This document shows positions 52,703-62,211 of a stretch of 64,000 bases of DNA, piece by piece. Location of the stretch: positions 1 to 64,000 of the forward strand of contig NZ_JAGKJJ010000024.1 of NCBI RefSeq assembly GCF_020329505.1, written 5' to 3'. This DNA comes from Bradyrhizobium semiaridum (GTDB lineage: Bacteria > Pseudomonadota > Alphaproteobacteria > Rhizobiales > Xanthobacteraceae). Within the stretch, counting starts at the first letter, position 1. Every line of letters begins with the position of its first letter. The position numbers and the translations under genes were made by a program. The notes beneath the pieces were generated by a model, which did not search any database, had not been told where the DNA came from, and saw only the letters and a program-made list of their open reading frames with translations.

Positions 52703-54817
52703 TTACTTCACCTCGCCGGCCGTCAGCAGCACGAACGAGCGTCCCGTCACCTTGTACGTGCTCTCGAACGCGAACGTCCCGCCTGCCGGCTCCTCCGGAG
52801 CGTGGGTATCCACCAGCAGCGCCCAATGCGGGCCGGCGGTCGTCGTCGGCAGCTTGAAATCGATCTCGCCCTCATAGCTGTTGAGGATGACAAGCACGGT
52901 GTCGTCCTCGCCCTGCCGCGCAATCGCGGTTTTTCGCGCACGGCCGTCCAGCACGACGCCAAAGCATTTGATCCAGCCGGTGGTCCAATCGGCTTGCGTC
53001 ATCTCGGCGCCCGAGGTGTTGATCCAGACGACATCGCGGATATCGAGCTGCGCGTCGCGGTCGCCGGAGAGGAAGCGGCTGCGGCGCAGGATCGGATAGT
53101 CGCGGCGCAGCTTGATCATCCGTTTTGTAAAGGCGAGCTGCTTCTCAGCGGTTTCTGACAAATTCCAGTCGAACCAGGAGATGTCGTTGTCCTGGCAATA
53201 GGCATTGTTGTTGCCGCGCTGAGTGCGGCCGAACTCATCGCCGCCGAGCAGCATCGGCGTGCCCTGCGAAGCGAACAGCGTGGCCAGCATGTTGCGCTTC
53301 TGGCGCTCGCGCAGGGCGATGATGTCGGGGTTGTCGGTCGGGCCCTCCGCGCCGCAGTTCCAGGAGTGGTTGTCCGACGAACCGTCGTTGTTGTTCTCGC
53401 CGTTGGCCTCGTTGTGCTTGGCGTTGTAGCTCGCCCAGTCGTTCAGCGTGAAGCCGTCATGGGCGGTGATGAAGTTGACGCTGGACCAGGTGCGGCGGCC
53501 CTCGCGGTTGAACACATCGTGCGAGCCGAGCAGCCGCGGCGCCAGAGCGCCGGGAGACGCCTCGCCGCGCCAGAAGTCGCGCACCGTGTTGCGGTACTTG
53601 TCGTTCCACTCCGCCCAGCCGGGCGGAAAGCCGCCGACCTGGTAGCCGCCCGGACCGCAGTCCCAGGGTTCGGCGATCGGCTTGACGGTCGCGAGCAGCG
53701 GGTCTTGGTTCATCGCCTTGAGGAAACCCGACTGCTCGTCGAAGCCGTAGACCTCGCGCGCCAGGATGGTGCCGAGGTCGAAGCGGAAGCCGTCGACATG
53801 CATGTGGCCGGCCCAGTAGCGCAGGCTGTCCATCACCATCTGGATCACCCGCGGGTGCGACAGGTTCACCGTGTTGCCGGTGCCGGTGTCGTTGATGTAG
53901 TAGCGCCGTTTGTCGGGCAGCAGGCGATAGTAGCTCGCATTGTCGATACCCTTGAACGACAGCGTTGGGCCGCGTTCATTGCCCTCGGCGGTGTGGTTGT
54001 AGACGACGTCGAGAATGACTTCGAGGCCGGCGCCGTGCAGCCGCGACACCATCTCCTTGAATTCGCGCAGGCAGTTCGCGACGTCGGCGGCATAGCGCGG
54101 GTCCGCCGCGAAGAAGCCGATCGTGTTGTAGCCCCAGTAATTGGTGAGGTGCTTTTCCAAGAGGTTGCTGTCATTGACGAAGGAATGCACCGGCAGCAGC
54201 TCGACCGAGGTGATGCCGAGCGCTTTCAGGTAGTCGATGGCCGCGTTCGATCCGAGGCCGGCATAGGTTCCGCGCAGGTTCTCGGCGATGCCGGGATGTC
54301 GCTTGGTAAAACCTTTGACGTGCGTCTCGTAGACGATGGTCTCATCCCAGTGGGCTTCCTGCCGCTGCGGCTCCTGGGTCCACTCGAAATTCGGATCGAC
54401 CACGACGCATTTCGGCACGAACGGCGCGCTGTCGCGCTCGTCGAAGGTCAGATCGTCACCGGTCTCCATCTTGTAGCCGAACACCGCCGGATTCCAGGTC
54501 AGCGATCCGACATGGGCGCGGGCATAGGGATCGAGCAGCAGCTTGTTGGGATTGAAGCGGTGGCCGCCCTCCGGCTGGTACGGGCCATGGACGCGATAGC
54601 CGTAAAAGGTGCCGGGCTGCACGCCGTTGACGAAGCCGTGAAACACCTGGTCGGTATATTCGGGCAGTTCGAAGCGATGCGTTTCCCGCTCGCCGTCGAA
54701 CAGGCAGAGCTCGACCTTGGTGGCGTTGGCGGAAAACACCGCGAAATTGGTGCCGTTGCCGCTCCAGGAGGCGCCCAGCGGATAGGGCAGCCCTTCCTCA
54801 ATGACGTAATCGGACAT
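52703..54817 (-). CDS. glgX: glycogen debranching enzyme GlgX
   Basis: This 704-residue protein has an N-terminal CBM48 (LPYPLGASWSGNGTNFAVFS) and a GH13 TIM barrel: DVVYNHTAEGN, FRFDLGTILAREVYGFD with the nucleophile Asp, AEPWDCGPGGYQVGGFPPGW with the acid Glu, and FITAHDGFTLNDWASYN with the transition-state Asp. It debranches limit-dextrin-type glycogen by cleaving alpha-1,6 links. Usual GlgX length is 650-700. Other glg genes (glgA, glgB, glgC, glgP) are not in the window. No promoter motif is obvious. Confidence 0.93.
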   Translation of the reverse strand: MSDYVIEEGLPYPLGASWSGNGTNFAVFSANATKVELCLFDGERETHRFELPEYTDQVFHGFVNGVQPGTFYGYRVHGPYQPEGGHRFNPNKLLLDPYARAHVGSLTWNPAVFGYKMETGDDLTFDERDSAPFVPKCVVVDPNFEWTQEPQRQEAHWDETIVYETHVKGFTKRHPGIAENLRGTYAGLGSNAAIDYLKALGITSVELLPVHSFVNDSNLLEKHLTNYWGYNTIGFFAADPRYAADVANCLREFKEMVSRLHGAGLEVILDVVYNHTAEGNERGPTLSFKGIDNASYYRLLPDKRRYYINDTGTGNTVNLSHPRVIQMVMDSLRYWAGHMHVDGFRFDLGTILAREVYGFDEQSGFLKAMNQDPLLATVKPIAEPWDCGPGGYQVGGFPPGWAEWNDKYRNTVRDFWRGEASPGALAPRLLGSHDVFNREGRRTWSSVNFITAHDGFTLNDWASYNAKHNEANGENNNDGSSDNHSWNCGAEGPTDNPDIIALRERQKRNMLATLFASQGTPMLLGGDEFGRTQRGNNNAYCQDNDISWFDWNLSETAEKQLAFTKRMIKLRRDYPILRRSRFLSGDRDAQLDIRDVVWINTSGAEMTQADWTTGWIKCFGVVLDGRARKTAIARQGEDDTVLVILNSYEGEIDFKLPTTTAGPHWALLVDTHAPEEPAGGTFAFESTYKVTGRSFVLLTAGEVK

Positions 54818-54938
54818 CGTGTCCCCCAGCCCAGGAATTTGACCTGCAACAAACGCCGCGATGCGGAAAACGTTGCATTGGCTATTTTAGCGGCAGTCGT
54901 GCGTGGTTCGTATGACGAGACGTGGGGGCATCGCGGGG

Positions 54939-55030
54939 GATGACGGGTTGGTTTGCTCAACTTGCTCGGTGTCATCGCCCGGTCCATGTGCGCAATTGCG
55001 CACAGGCCGGGCGATGACAGCGACGGGTGG
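54939..55030. repeat. dispersed hairpin repeat, copy B
   Basis: GATGACGGGTTGGTTTGCTC is shared with copy A. GTCATCGCCCGG and CCGGGCGATGAC enclose GTGCGCAATTGCGCAC (54988-55003), giving an almost perfect stem of nearly 50 bases. It lies between the divergent ends of glgX and radC. No coding function. Confidence 0.85.
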
Positions 55031-55105
55031 GACAAAGCTTCACCCTCTCTGGATGACGGGTCTGATAGCTCCGCCGGGACGGCGGTCGGCAGCGAGCCGC
55101 GCCCC

Positions 55106-55816
55106 TCACATCAGCCGCATCCCCTTCAGACTCGCATGGCCGTTCTTGCCGACGATGATGTGATCATGCACCGCGATCCCGAGCGGCTTGGCGATTTCGA
55201 CGATCGCCTTGGTCATCTGGATGTCGGCCTGCGACGGCGTCGGGTCGCCGCTCGGGTGGTTGTGCACGAGGATCAGCGCGGTGGCCGACAGCTCCAGCGC
55301 GCGCTTGATCACCTCACGCGGGTAGACGGGCGTGTGGTCGACCGTGCCGGTCTGCTGCACCTCGTCGGCGATCAGCTGGTTGCGCTTGTCGAGGAACAAG
55401 AGGCGAAACTGCTCCTTGTCGGCGAACGCCATGCTGGAGCGGCAATAGTCGATCACCTCGTTCCAGGACGATAATGCGACGCTGCGCTTGATCTCGCCCC
55501 TGGCGATCCTGTCGGCCGCGGCCGCGAGCAGCTTGAGCTGGTTGATCGAAGCGTCCTTGACGCCCTCGACCTCGCGCAGCCGCGCGACCGGCGCATGCAC
55601 CACCTCGGCGAACGAGCCGAACTTCTTCAGCAGCGCCTTGGCCAGCGGCTTGGTGTCGCGGCGCGGGATCGCCGCGAACAGCGCCATCTCCAAGAGCTCG
55701 TAGTCGCTCAGCGCCTCCGGCCCGGCGGCATAGAAGCGCTCGCGCAGCCGTTCGCGATGGCCGTGATAATGCGGCGTCTCGTCGGAATCGGCCGGGATGT
55801 CACTGTTGGCGGGCAT
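55106..55816 (-). CDS. radC: RadC-family JAMM/MPN domain protein
   Basis: Start ATG 55816 gives 236 residues; the frame extends to a TTG at 55852. The N-terminal helix-hairpin-helix region (RERFYAAGPEALSDYELLEM, VARLREVEGVKDASINQL) leads to an MPN/JAMM fold with HNHPSGDPTPSQADI, the metal-binding His-x-His and Asp. The family was named for repair but its true role is unclear. It is next to the glycosylase gene. Map is on the other side of that gene. Confidence 0.9.
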   Translation of the reverse strand: MPANSDIPADSDETPHYHGHRERLRERFYAAGPEALSDYELLEMALFAAIPRRDTKPLAKALLKKFGSFAEVVHAPVARLREVEGVKDASINQLKLLAAAADRIARGEIKRSVALSSWNEVIDYCRSSMAFADKEQFRLLFLDKRNQLIADEVQQTGTVDHTPVYPREVIKRALELSATALILVHNHPSGDPTPSQADIQMTKAIVEIAKPLGIAVHDHIIVGKNGHASLKGMRLM

Positions 55817-55950
55817 CGGCCACAACCATGCCGTGCCGGCCGCGATTTGCAAGCGCTGATCGCGCCGCGACGGTTGCGAGTGGTTTGCCTTGGCCGGACC
55901 GCTGAATTACCGTTGAGCTCTCGCCAGGGGAAGCGCAACAAGGTGTCCGC

Positions 55951-56670
55951 ATGACGTCGTTCAAGGTGATCCGCGCCCGCGCCGAGAAGCGCAAGGGCGG
56001 GCCGAAGGCGCTGGAGAAGCTGCTGCATCCGCCCGCGGGCGCGAAGGCGCTGGCAAAACTCGGCGACGACCGCGTGCTCGCCGAGATGACGCGGCGGGTG
56101 TTCTGCGCGGGCTTTGCCTGGAGCGTGATCGACGCGAAATGGGACGGCTTCGAAGCAGCCTTCCTCGGCTTTGTGCCGGCCAAGCTCGCCTTCAAGCCGG
56201 ACGAATATTGGGAGAAGCTGACCAGCGACGCCAGGATCGTGCGCAACGGCGCCAAGATCATGTCGGTGCGCGACAATGGCCGCTTCGTGCAGGAGATCGC
56301 GCGCGAGCACGGCAGTTTCGGCAAATTCCTCGCCGCCTGGCCGTCGTCGGACGAGGTCGGGCTCTTGGATCTCCTCGCCAAGCGCGGCAGCCGGCTCGGC
56401 GGCAACACCGGGCAGATGCTGCTGCGCTTCCTCGGCTGGGACGGCTTCGTCACCTCGCGCGACGTCGTCGCCTGCCTGCGCGACGCAGGTCTCGACATCG
56501 CCGAGGAGGTCAAGTCGAAGCGCGATCTTGCCAAGGTGCAGGCGCAGTTCAACGCCTGGGCCGAGGAGACCGGTCTGCCCTATCTGCATCTGTCGCGCAT
56601 CTGCGCGATGTCGGTCGGGGAGAACTACACGCCGCAGCAGATCGAGGAGCGTACCCGCAGCGATTACTGA
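55951..56670 (+). CDS. DNA-3-methyladenine glycosylase I-like protein
   Basis: The 239-residue protein has MTRRVFCAGFAWSVIDAKWD, FEAAFLGFVPAKLAF and the tail ICAMSVGENYTPQQIEERTR, resembling the Tag (adenine glycosylase) family. Cys-x-Gly-Phe-x-Trp and the Trp/Asp lining fit base recognition. These enzymes remove alkylated bases in the cytoplasm. The convergent map gene ends 12 bases beyond its stop. The zinc-binding Cys/His set of classical Tag is not fully clear. Confidence 0.78.
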   Translation: MTSFKVIRARAEKRKGGPKALEKLLHPPAGAKALAKLGDDRVLAEMTRRVFCAGFAWSVIDAKWDGFEAAFLGFVPAKLAFKPDEYWEKLTSDARIVRNGAKIMSVRDNGRFVQEIAREHGSFGKFLAAWPSSDEVGLLDLLAKRGSRLGGNTGQMLLRFLGWDGFVTSRDVVACLRDAGLDIAEEVKSKRDLAKVQAQFNAWAEETGLPYLHLSRICAMSVGENYTPQQIEERTRSDY

Positions 56671-56682
56671 TCGCGCCGCGTG

Positions 56683-57507
56683 TTACACCTGCACCCACGG
56701 CTTCTCGCCGTGGCGCTCCGACAGCGTGAAGATCTCGACGCCGTCGGCGGTGACGCCGACCGAGTGTTCGAACTGTGCCGACAGCGAACGGTCGCGAGTC
56801 ACCGCGGTCCAGCCGTCGGACAGGATCTTCACGTGCGGCTTGCCGAGGTTGATCATCGGTTCGATGGTGAAGAACATGCCGGGGCGCAGCGGCACGCCCT
56901 CGCCGGGGCGGCCGATATGGATGATGTTCGGCTCGTCGTGGAACAGGCGGCCGAGGCCGTGGCCGCAGAAATCGCGCACCACGCTCATGCCCTGCGGCTC
57001 AACGAAGCTCTGGATGGCGTGGCCGATATCGCCGGTGGTGGCACCGGGCTTCACGGCGGCGATGCCGCGCATCATCGCCTCATAGGTCACTTCGATCAGC
57101 CGCTCGGCCTTCCGCGCGATCGGACCGATCGCATACATCCGGCTGGAATCGCCGTACCAGCCGTCGACGATGAAGGTGACGTCGACATTGACGATGTCGC
57201 CCTCCTTCAGCGGACGGTCGCCCGGCATGCCGTGGCAGACCACGTGATTGATCGATGTGCAGGTCGAGTAGCGATAGCCGCGGTACATCAGCGTCGCCGG
57301 ATAGGCGCCGTGGTCGAACGCGAAGGCGCGGACGAACTCGTCGATGACGGAGGTCGGAATGCCCGGCTTGACGATGTCGGTGAGCGCATCGAGGCACTTC
57401 GACACCAGCGCGCCCGCCTTGCGCATGCCGACAAAGCCGCTCTGGCCGTGCAGCTTGATCTGGCCGGTCTTGCGGAGCGAGGTGTCGGTCGCGTCGATAT
57501 AGCTCAT
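56683..57507 (-). CDS. map: methionine aminopeptidase, type I
   Basis: The 274-residue protein has the pita-bread fold motifs: SINHVVCHGMPGD (His), VNVDVTFIVDGWYGDSSRM (both Asp ligands), CGHGLGRLFHDEPNI (His) and GMFFTIEPMIN (Glu), ending with DRSLSAQFEHSVGVT (Glu). It removes the initiator methionine in the cytoplasm with two metal ions. The length is typical. It is an essential housekeeping enzyme. Confidence 0.95.
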   Translation of the reverse strand: MSYIDATDTSLRKTGQIKLHGQSGFVGMRKAGALVSKCLDALTDIVKPGIPTSVIDEFVRAFAFDHGAYPATLMYRGYRYSTCTSINHVVCHGMPGDRPLKEGDIVNVDVTFIVDGWYGDSSRMYAIGPIARKAERLIEVTYEAMMRGIAAVKPGATTGDIGHAIQSFVEPQGMSVVRDFCGHGLGRLFHDEPNIIHIGRPGEGVPLRPGMFFTIEPMINLGKPHVKILSDGWTAVTRDRSLSAQFEHSVGVTADGVEIFTLSERHGEKPWVQV

Positions 57508-57617
57508 GGGCGGGGCGTTTTCCGGGGCAAAGGGCTGAATTCAGGGCCTAATTTAATGATCGGCGCGCCCGGCGCAAGCCAGGCTTGGGCATGGGGACGA
57601 TGTCCAAACGGCCATTC

Positions 57618-58934
57618 CTAGCCGGAAGCCTCGACCACGCTCTCGACCGGCAGCGCGCCGCCGCGGACCCGGAGTTCCCGGACCGGATAGGGCACGCGGA
57701 TGCCGTTGGCCTTGAAGGCGTCCCACAGCGACAGCATCACGTCGCTCTTCACATTGTCCATGCCGTCGGGATCGGCGATCCAGAAGGTCAGCGAGAACTT
57801 CATCCCGGCCTCGGCGAACTCGGTCAGGATGCAGTTCGGCGTCTTGCCTTTGGTGGCGCGCGGATGCGCCGCCGCGGTCTCGATCGCGAGCTTGCAGACC
57901 TGGCGCGGATTGGCGTCGTAGTTGGTGGAGAAGGCGATCTTCACCAGCGTGTTCTTGTCGGTATAGGTCCAGTTGGTGACCTTCTGCGTCACTAGGTCCT
58001 CGTTCGGGATCAGGAACTCGCGGCCGTCGCCGGCGGCGACCGAGATGTAGCGGGTCTTCATCGCGCTGATCTTGCCGGAATTGTCGCCGATGGTGACGAG
58101 GTCGCCGGGCTTCACCGATTTGTCGACCAGGAGGATCAGCCCGCTGATGAAGTTGGCGACGATCTTCTGCAAGCCGAGACCGATGCCGACGCCCGCCGCA
58201 CCGGTGAACACCGCGAGCGCCGAGAGGTTGATGCCGACCGCGCCGAGCGCGATCACGATCGCCATCACCATCAGGCCGATGCGGATGATCTTGACCAGCA
58301 GCACCTGGATCGACGGGGTCAGGTCGGTGGCGCGGTTGATCCGGCTCTCGGCGAAATTGCTCGCCATGTTGGTCAGCCACAGCGTCACGATCAGGAGCGC
58401 GCCGGCCTTGATCAGCAGCAGCGGGGTCAGGCGGAGCCCGCCGACCACGATCGCGTAAGAGTCCAGCGTCTCGGCGGCCCAGTCGAGCTGGTCGATGATG
58501 CTGAGCGCCGCGACCAGCCAGGCCGCGATCGATACCGTTTTGACGATGAAGGCGTTGTCGATCACCGAAGTGACGAGGCGGATCACCAGCCAGGCCAGCG
58601 CCAGCTTGGCGGAGACCGCGATCAAATAGCTGCGGCTCGGCCAGGTCGCATGGTACATGATGACGCGCGAGATGATCATCAGCAGCGCGAACACCGCGGT
58701 GGAGGCGCTCGCCACCATCACGCGGGCGAAGTGCCGCAGCGGCAGCGGCCAGCGCGTCGCCAGCGACGATGTGTTGACCCGCGCATGGATCGCGGTGTCG
58801 GCCGCATAGGCGATGCCGGCGGCCGCGAGGATGATGCCGAACTGCAGGTAGAACCAGGGCGAGGCGATCTCGGCGCCGACCGAGCGCAGCGCCATTTGGA
58901 TCGATTCCAGGACGTCCTTCAGGTTCATGTCCAT
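57618..58934 (-). CDS. mechanosensitive ion channel, MscS family
   Basis: I start at ATG 58934 (438 residues); a TTG at 58940 is in frame. Five or so membrane helices are followed by the MscS core: LAVFTGAAGVGIGLGLQKIV, ANFISGLILLVDKSVKPGDL and VTIGDNSGKISAMKTRYISV. The Gly-Ala pore helix and the YNxIxxG-like cage are recognisable. It ends with an acidic/Gly-rich tail. It is shorter than the MscS protein at 35721. It should relieve osmotic stress. It is divergent from the K+/H+ antiporter gene. Confidence 0.9.
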   Translation of the reverse strand: MDMNLKDVLESIQMALRSVGAEIASPWFYLQFGIILAAAGIAYAADTAIHARVNTSSLATRWPLPLRHFARVMVASASTAVFALLMIISRVIMYHATWPSRSYLIAVSAKLALAWLVIRLVTSVIDNAFIVKTVSIAAWLVAALSIIDQLDWAAETLDSYAIVVGGLRLTPLLLIKAGALLIVTLWLTNMASNFAESRINRATDLTPSIQVLLVKIIRIGLMVMAIVIALGAVGINLSALAVFTGAAGVGIGLGLQKIVANFISGLILLVDKSVKPGDLVTIGDNSGKISAMKTRYISVAAGDGREFLIPNEDLVTQKVTNWTYTDKNTLVKIAFSTNYDANPRQVCKLAIETAAAHPRATKGKTPNCILTEFAEAGMKFSLTFWIADPDGMDNVKSDVMLSLWDAFKANGIRVPYPVRELRVRGGALPVESVVEASG

Positions 58935-59145
58935 TGGCAAAGTCTCGATTTCAGGCGCGGGTCAGGCAAATGTGATTCGAGCGCACGCAGAGAATCCCAC
59001 ATGGGCGCGCATGCGGCCATCGATACAACACCGCGTCACCGTCGACAAAACCGGGCACATTGCCGCTCATTCCAGAAATCGGTTGGCGATCAAGTGTGAC
59101 GACGATAAGGATGCAATTGCAAGGACTTGATGGCAACGAAGGCGC

Positions 59146-60939
59146 ATGGCTTCCCTCGATTCGGTCAGTATAGCAATCCTGCTCGGCGCGGTTCTGGTGA
59201 TGGCCGGAATCCTGTCGAGCCTGCTCGCATTGCGGTTCGGCGCCCCGTTGCTGCTGGTGTTCTTGCTAGTCGGCATGCTGGCCGGGGAGTCCGGGCCCGG
59301 CCACCTGCAGTTCGACGATGTCCGCACCACCTATCTGGTCGGCTCGGTGGCGCTGGCGCTAATCCTGTTCGACGGCGGGCTGAAGACCCGCTTTGCCAGC
59401 ATCCGCACCGTGCTGGTGCCCTCGATGGTGCTGGCGACCGCCGGCGTGCTGCTGACCGCGCTGATCACGGCGCCGGTCGCAAAATATGTGCTCGATCTCA
59501 ACTGGACCGAGTCGCTGCTGGTCGGCGCGGTGGTCGCCTCGACCGATGCCGCGGCGGTGTTCCTGCTGGTCCACACCCAGGGCCTGCGGCTGCGTCCGCG
59601 CGTCGGCGCGACGCTGGAAGCGGAATCCGGCACCAACGATCCGTTCGCGATCTTCCTCACCTTGATGCTGGTCGAGTTCATCTCGATCGGCCAGAGCTCG
59701 GCCTCGCACATTGCGCTCGAGTTCGTCCAGGAGGCGGTGCTCGGGGCCATCATCGGGGTGATCGGGGGCCGGCTGGTGGTGATTGCGCTGAACTATGTGG
59801 CGCTGCCGCAGGGCCTGCATGCGCCTTTCGTCACCACCGCGGCGCTGGTGATCTTCGGCGGCTCGCAGATCGTCCACGCCTCGGGATTTCTCGCGGTCTA
59901 CCTTGCCGGTATCATCATCGGCAACCGGCCGACCCGCGCGCACAATTCGGTGGTGACGTTCCTCGACGCTGCGACCTGGCTGGCGCAGATCGTGATGTTC
60001 GTGCTGCTCGGCCTCCTGGTCTCGCCGCACCGGCTGGTCTCCAGCGCCGGCGGCGCGGTGCTGGTCGCCTTCGCGCTGATGCTGGTGGCGCGGCCGCTGG
60101 CGGTGCTGATCTGCCTTGCGCCGTTCAAGTTCAACTGGCGGGAGAAGATCTTCATCGCCTGGACCGGACTGCGCGGCGCGGTCGCGATCTTTCTCGCCTC
60201 GATCCCGATGCTGGTCGGCCTGTCGAAGGCCTATCTGTATTTCGACGTCGCCTTCGTCGTCGTCATCATCTCGCTATTGCTGCAGGGCTGGACGCTGGCG
60301 CCGGCGGCGCGGCGGCTGCACGTGGCGCTGCCGCGCGCCGAGCGCGGGCCGCGGCGTGTCGAGCTGGATCTGCCCGGCCAGCTCGAGCAGCAGCTGGTCG
60401 GTTATCCGGTGCGGCCGAAGAGCCTGTATTTCCGCCGCGGCCTGATTCCGTCCTGGTCGAAGCCGACGCTGGTCATCCGCGATGAGCGCATCCTGACGCC
60501 GATCGAGGCCGATCCGGTTGCGCCCGGCGACTACATCTACCTGCTGGCGCCGCCGGAGCGCGCCGAGGCGCTCGACCGCTTCTTCGTCGACATGCCGCCC
60601 TCGGCCGAGCCCGATCCGCATCTGCTCGGCGACTTCATGGTCTCGGGCGAGCATACGCTCGGCGAGCTCGCCGAGATCTATGGCGTCAAGGTCGACGAGC
60701 GCGAGGCGAAGCTGACGCTGTCGGACTATTTCGACGTCAATCTCGACCGCGCGCCGAAGGAAGGCGCCGAGCTCGGGCTCGACACCATCGTGCTGGTGGC
60801 GCGTAACATCAGCGGCGGCCGGGTTAACGTCGTCGGCCTGCGCCTGCCGGAAGAGGACGAGAAGGTCGTCCCGAAGACCCGCGTGCAAATGATCAGGCGC
60901 AAGCTCGCCGATATCTGGGCCTCGGTCGCGGGGGTCTGA
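59146..60939 (+). CDS. potassium/proton antiporter, CPA1 (NhaP2/CvrA-like)
   Basis: The 597-residue protein has about 12-13 membrane helices with the CPA signature VASTDAAAVFLLVHTQGLRL and LEAESGTNDPFAIFLTLMLV (the TD and ND residues near residues 140 and 165). A cytoplasmic C-terminus contains a TrkA-C (RCK-C) domain (DERILTPIEADPVAPGDYIY) and a CorC/HlyC-type domain. It exchanges K+ or Na+ for protons at the inner membrane. The C-terminal domains may sense nucleotides. It is divergent from the MscS gene with a 211-base gap. Confidence 0.9.
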   Translation: MASLDSVSIAILLGAVLVMAGILSSLLALRFGAPLLLVFLLVGMLAGESGPGHLQFDDVRTTYLVGSVALALILFDGGLKTRFASIRTVLVPSMVLATAGVLLTALITAPVAKYVLDLNWTESLLVGAVVASTDAAAVFLLVHTQGLRLRPRVGATLEAESGTNDPFAIFLTLMLVEFISIGQSSASHIALEFVQEAVLGAIIGVIGGRLVVIALNYVALPQGLHAPFVTTAALVIFGGSQIVHASGFLAVYLAGIIIGNRPTRAHNSVVTFLDAATWLAQIVMFVLLGLLVSPHRLVSSAGGAVLVAFALMLVARPLAVLICLAPFKFNWREKIFIAWTGLRGAVAIFLASIPMLVGLSKAYLYFDVAFVVVIISLLLQGWTLAPAARRLHVALPRAERGPRRVELDLPGQLEQQLVGYPVRPKSLYFRRGLIPSWSKPTLVIRDERILTPIEADPVAPGDYIYLLAPPERAEALDRFFVDMPPSAEPDPHLLGDFMVSGEHTLGELAEIYGVKVDEREAKLTLSDYFDVNLDRAPKEGAELGLDTIVLVARNISGGRVNVVGLRLPEEDEKVVPKTRVQMIRRKLADIWASVAGV

Positions 60940-60948
60940 GCGGCGCGC

Positions 60949-62115
60949 TCACTGCTTGCGCAGGAAGCTGGAATCCGGCGCGAACTTCTTGATCATCTCG
61001 CTGAGTTCGTCGTCGGCCGGCGGCTGTTTGGCGGGATCCTTCGGCGGATCATTCGCCGCGTCCTCCGGCTTGGAGGACAGCGTGTGCTTCTCGCCGGATA
61101 TCTCGGCAAGCGCCGCGAGCAGCGACTCGTCGAGATCGTCCACCGGCGACTTCTTGGCCGGCGGGACAGGCGGCGGCGCGACGGGCTTCAGCCCGCCCGG
61201 TGCGCGGCGAATCTCCGGCTCCAGCCTCGCTGCCGATGAGGGAGGCTCAGGCGGATCGGCCCGCTTGGCGGCGGCCTCGGTGACGGCAGCGATCAGCGAC
61301 GCCTCGATGTCGGCGGTTGGCGGCGGCGGCGCGGGCGGCGGTGACGACGGCGGCCGGTCGGGCCTGTGCTCCCGCGCGGCGCGCCCGAAGGCACCCCGCG
61401 GGCCGCCCGGTGGCGGATCGCCGCGCGCGGCGGCGGCCTTGGCGGAGGCCTCGACGGCCGCGATCAGCGTGGCCTCGAGCGCGTCGGCCGGGCTCGCCGG
61501 CAATGGCGGCGGCGCAGCGGGCGTGGGTGCGGCTGCCTTGGAGACTGCGTCCCTCGGTGTGGCATCTTCGGACGGGGCGACCGGCCGGGACAGCGCCGGC
61601 GGCCGCGGCGGCTCGGCCGGTGCAGGCGGCGGAGCCTGCTGGGCGTCGCGTGCCCGTGCGATGATGCCGTCGACGATGGCGGCGAGCCGGTTCTTGTCGG
61701 GCACGGCGAGGTAGCTCGCTGCCAGCTCGTCGACATATTGCGGGCCGTAATCGGCAAGGACATTGGCGATCTGCGCCAGATCGCTGTCGCTCTCGACCAG
61801 GCGGCGCCACGCCTCGCGGTCGTAGGGCGCATCGCTGGTGGCGGCGGGCCACGACATCCGGCGCGGCAGCCGTGGTGATGCGCCGTCTTGCGCGACCGGC
61901 TCGAAGACCGGCGGCTGCAGCCCGGCGCCGACCACCGGAGGCGTAAAGCCCGTGGCGGGGGCCGCCGGGGCAGCATCGGCCCGGCGGCGTCGCCGCTCGG
62001 CGACCTGCAGCGCGATCAGGGCGACGCCCATCAGCAGGAAGCCGATCGCCGCCCACGCGATCGTCGCGGTTGCGAGGGCGCCCATCAGCAGCAATATCCA
62101 GCCGGTCAGCCGCAC
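60949..62115 (-). CDS. proline-rich membrane protein with repeated AALI-type motif
   Basis: GTG 62115 has GGGGAAAGG about seven bases upstream, giving 388 residues. The N-terminus has two close hydrophobic helices (GWILLLMGALATATIAWAAI, GFLLMGVALIALQVAE). The rest is Pro/Ala-rich. A short block recurs three times near residues 215, 280 and 345 (DALEATLIAAVEASAKAA, ADIEASLIAAVTEAAAKR, DDLDESLLAALAEISGEK). I know no family. It might be a scaffold. It ends near the antiporter's end on the opposite strand. Confidence 0.68.
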   Translation of the reverse strand: MRLTGWILLLMGALATATIAWAAIGFLLMGVALIALQVAERRRRRADAAPAAPATGFTPPVVGAGLQPPVFEPVAQDGASPRLPRRMSWPAATSDAPYDREAWRRLVESDSDLAQIANVLADYGPQYVDELAASYLAVPDKNRLAAIVDGIIARARDAQQAPPPAPAEPPRPPALSRPVAPSEDATPRDAVSKAAAPTPAAPPPLPASPADALEATLIAAVEASAKAAAARGDPPPGGPRGAFGRAAREHRPDRPPSSPPPAPPPPTADIEASLIAAVTEAAAKRADPPEPPSSAARLEPEIRRAPGGLKPVAPPPVPPAKKSPVDDLDESLLAALAEISGEKHTLSSKPEDAANDPPKDPAKQPPADDELSEMIKKFAPDSSFLRKQ

Positions 62116-62211
62116 AATTCGCCTTTCCCCTGCGCCCCGATCTCGCGGATCAGACAGGCACCTAACGGACAAGCTGGGCCATCTTATGCTGCTTTGACGG
62201 GAAACGGCCAG

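Noticed and set aside
53366..54943. 525-codon open frame antisense to glgX
   Set aside because: It is an opposite-strand shadow of a clear GlgX gene in GC-rich DNA and has no family motif.
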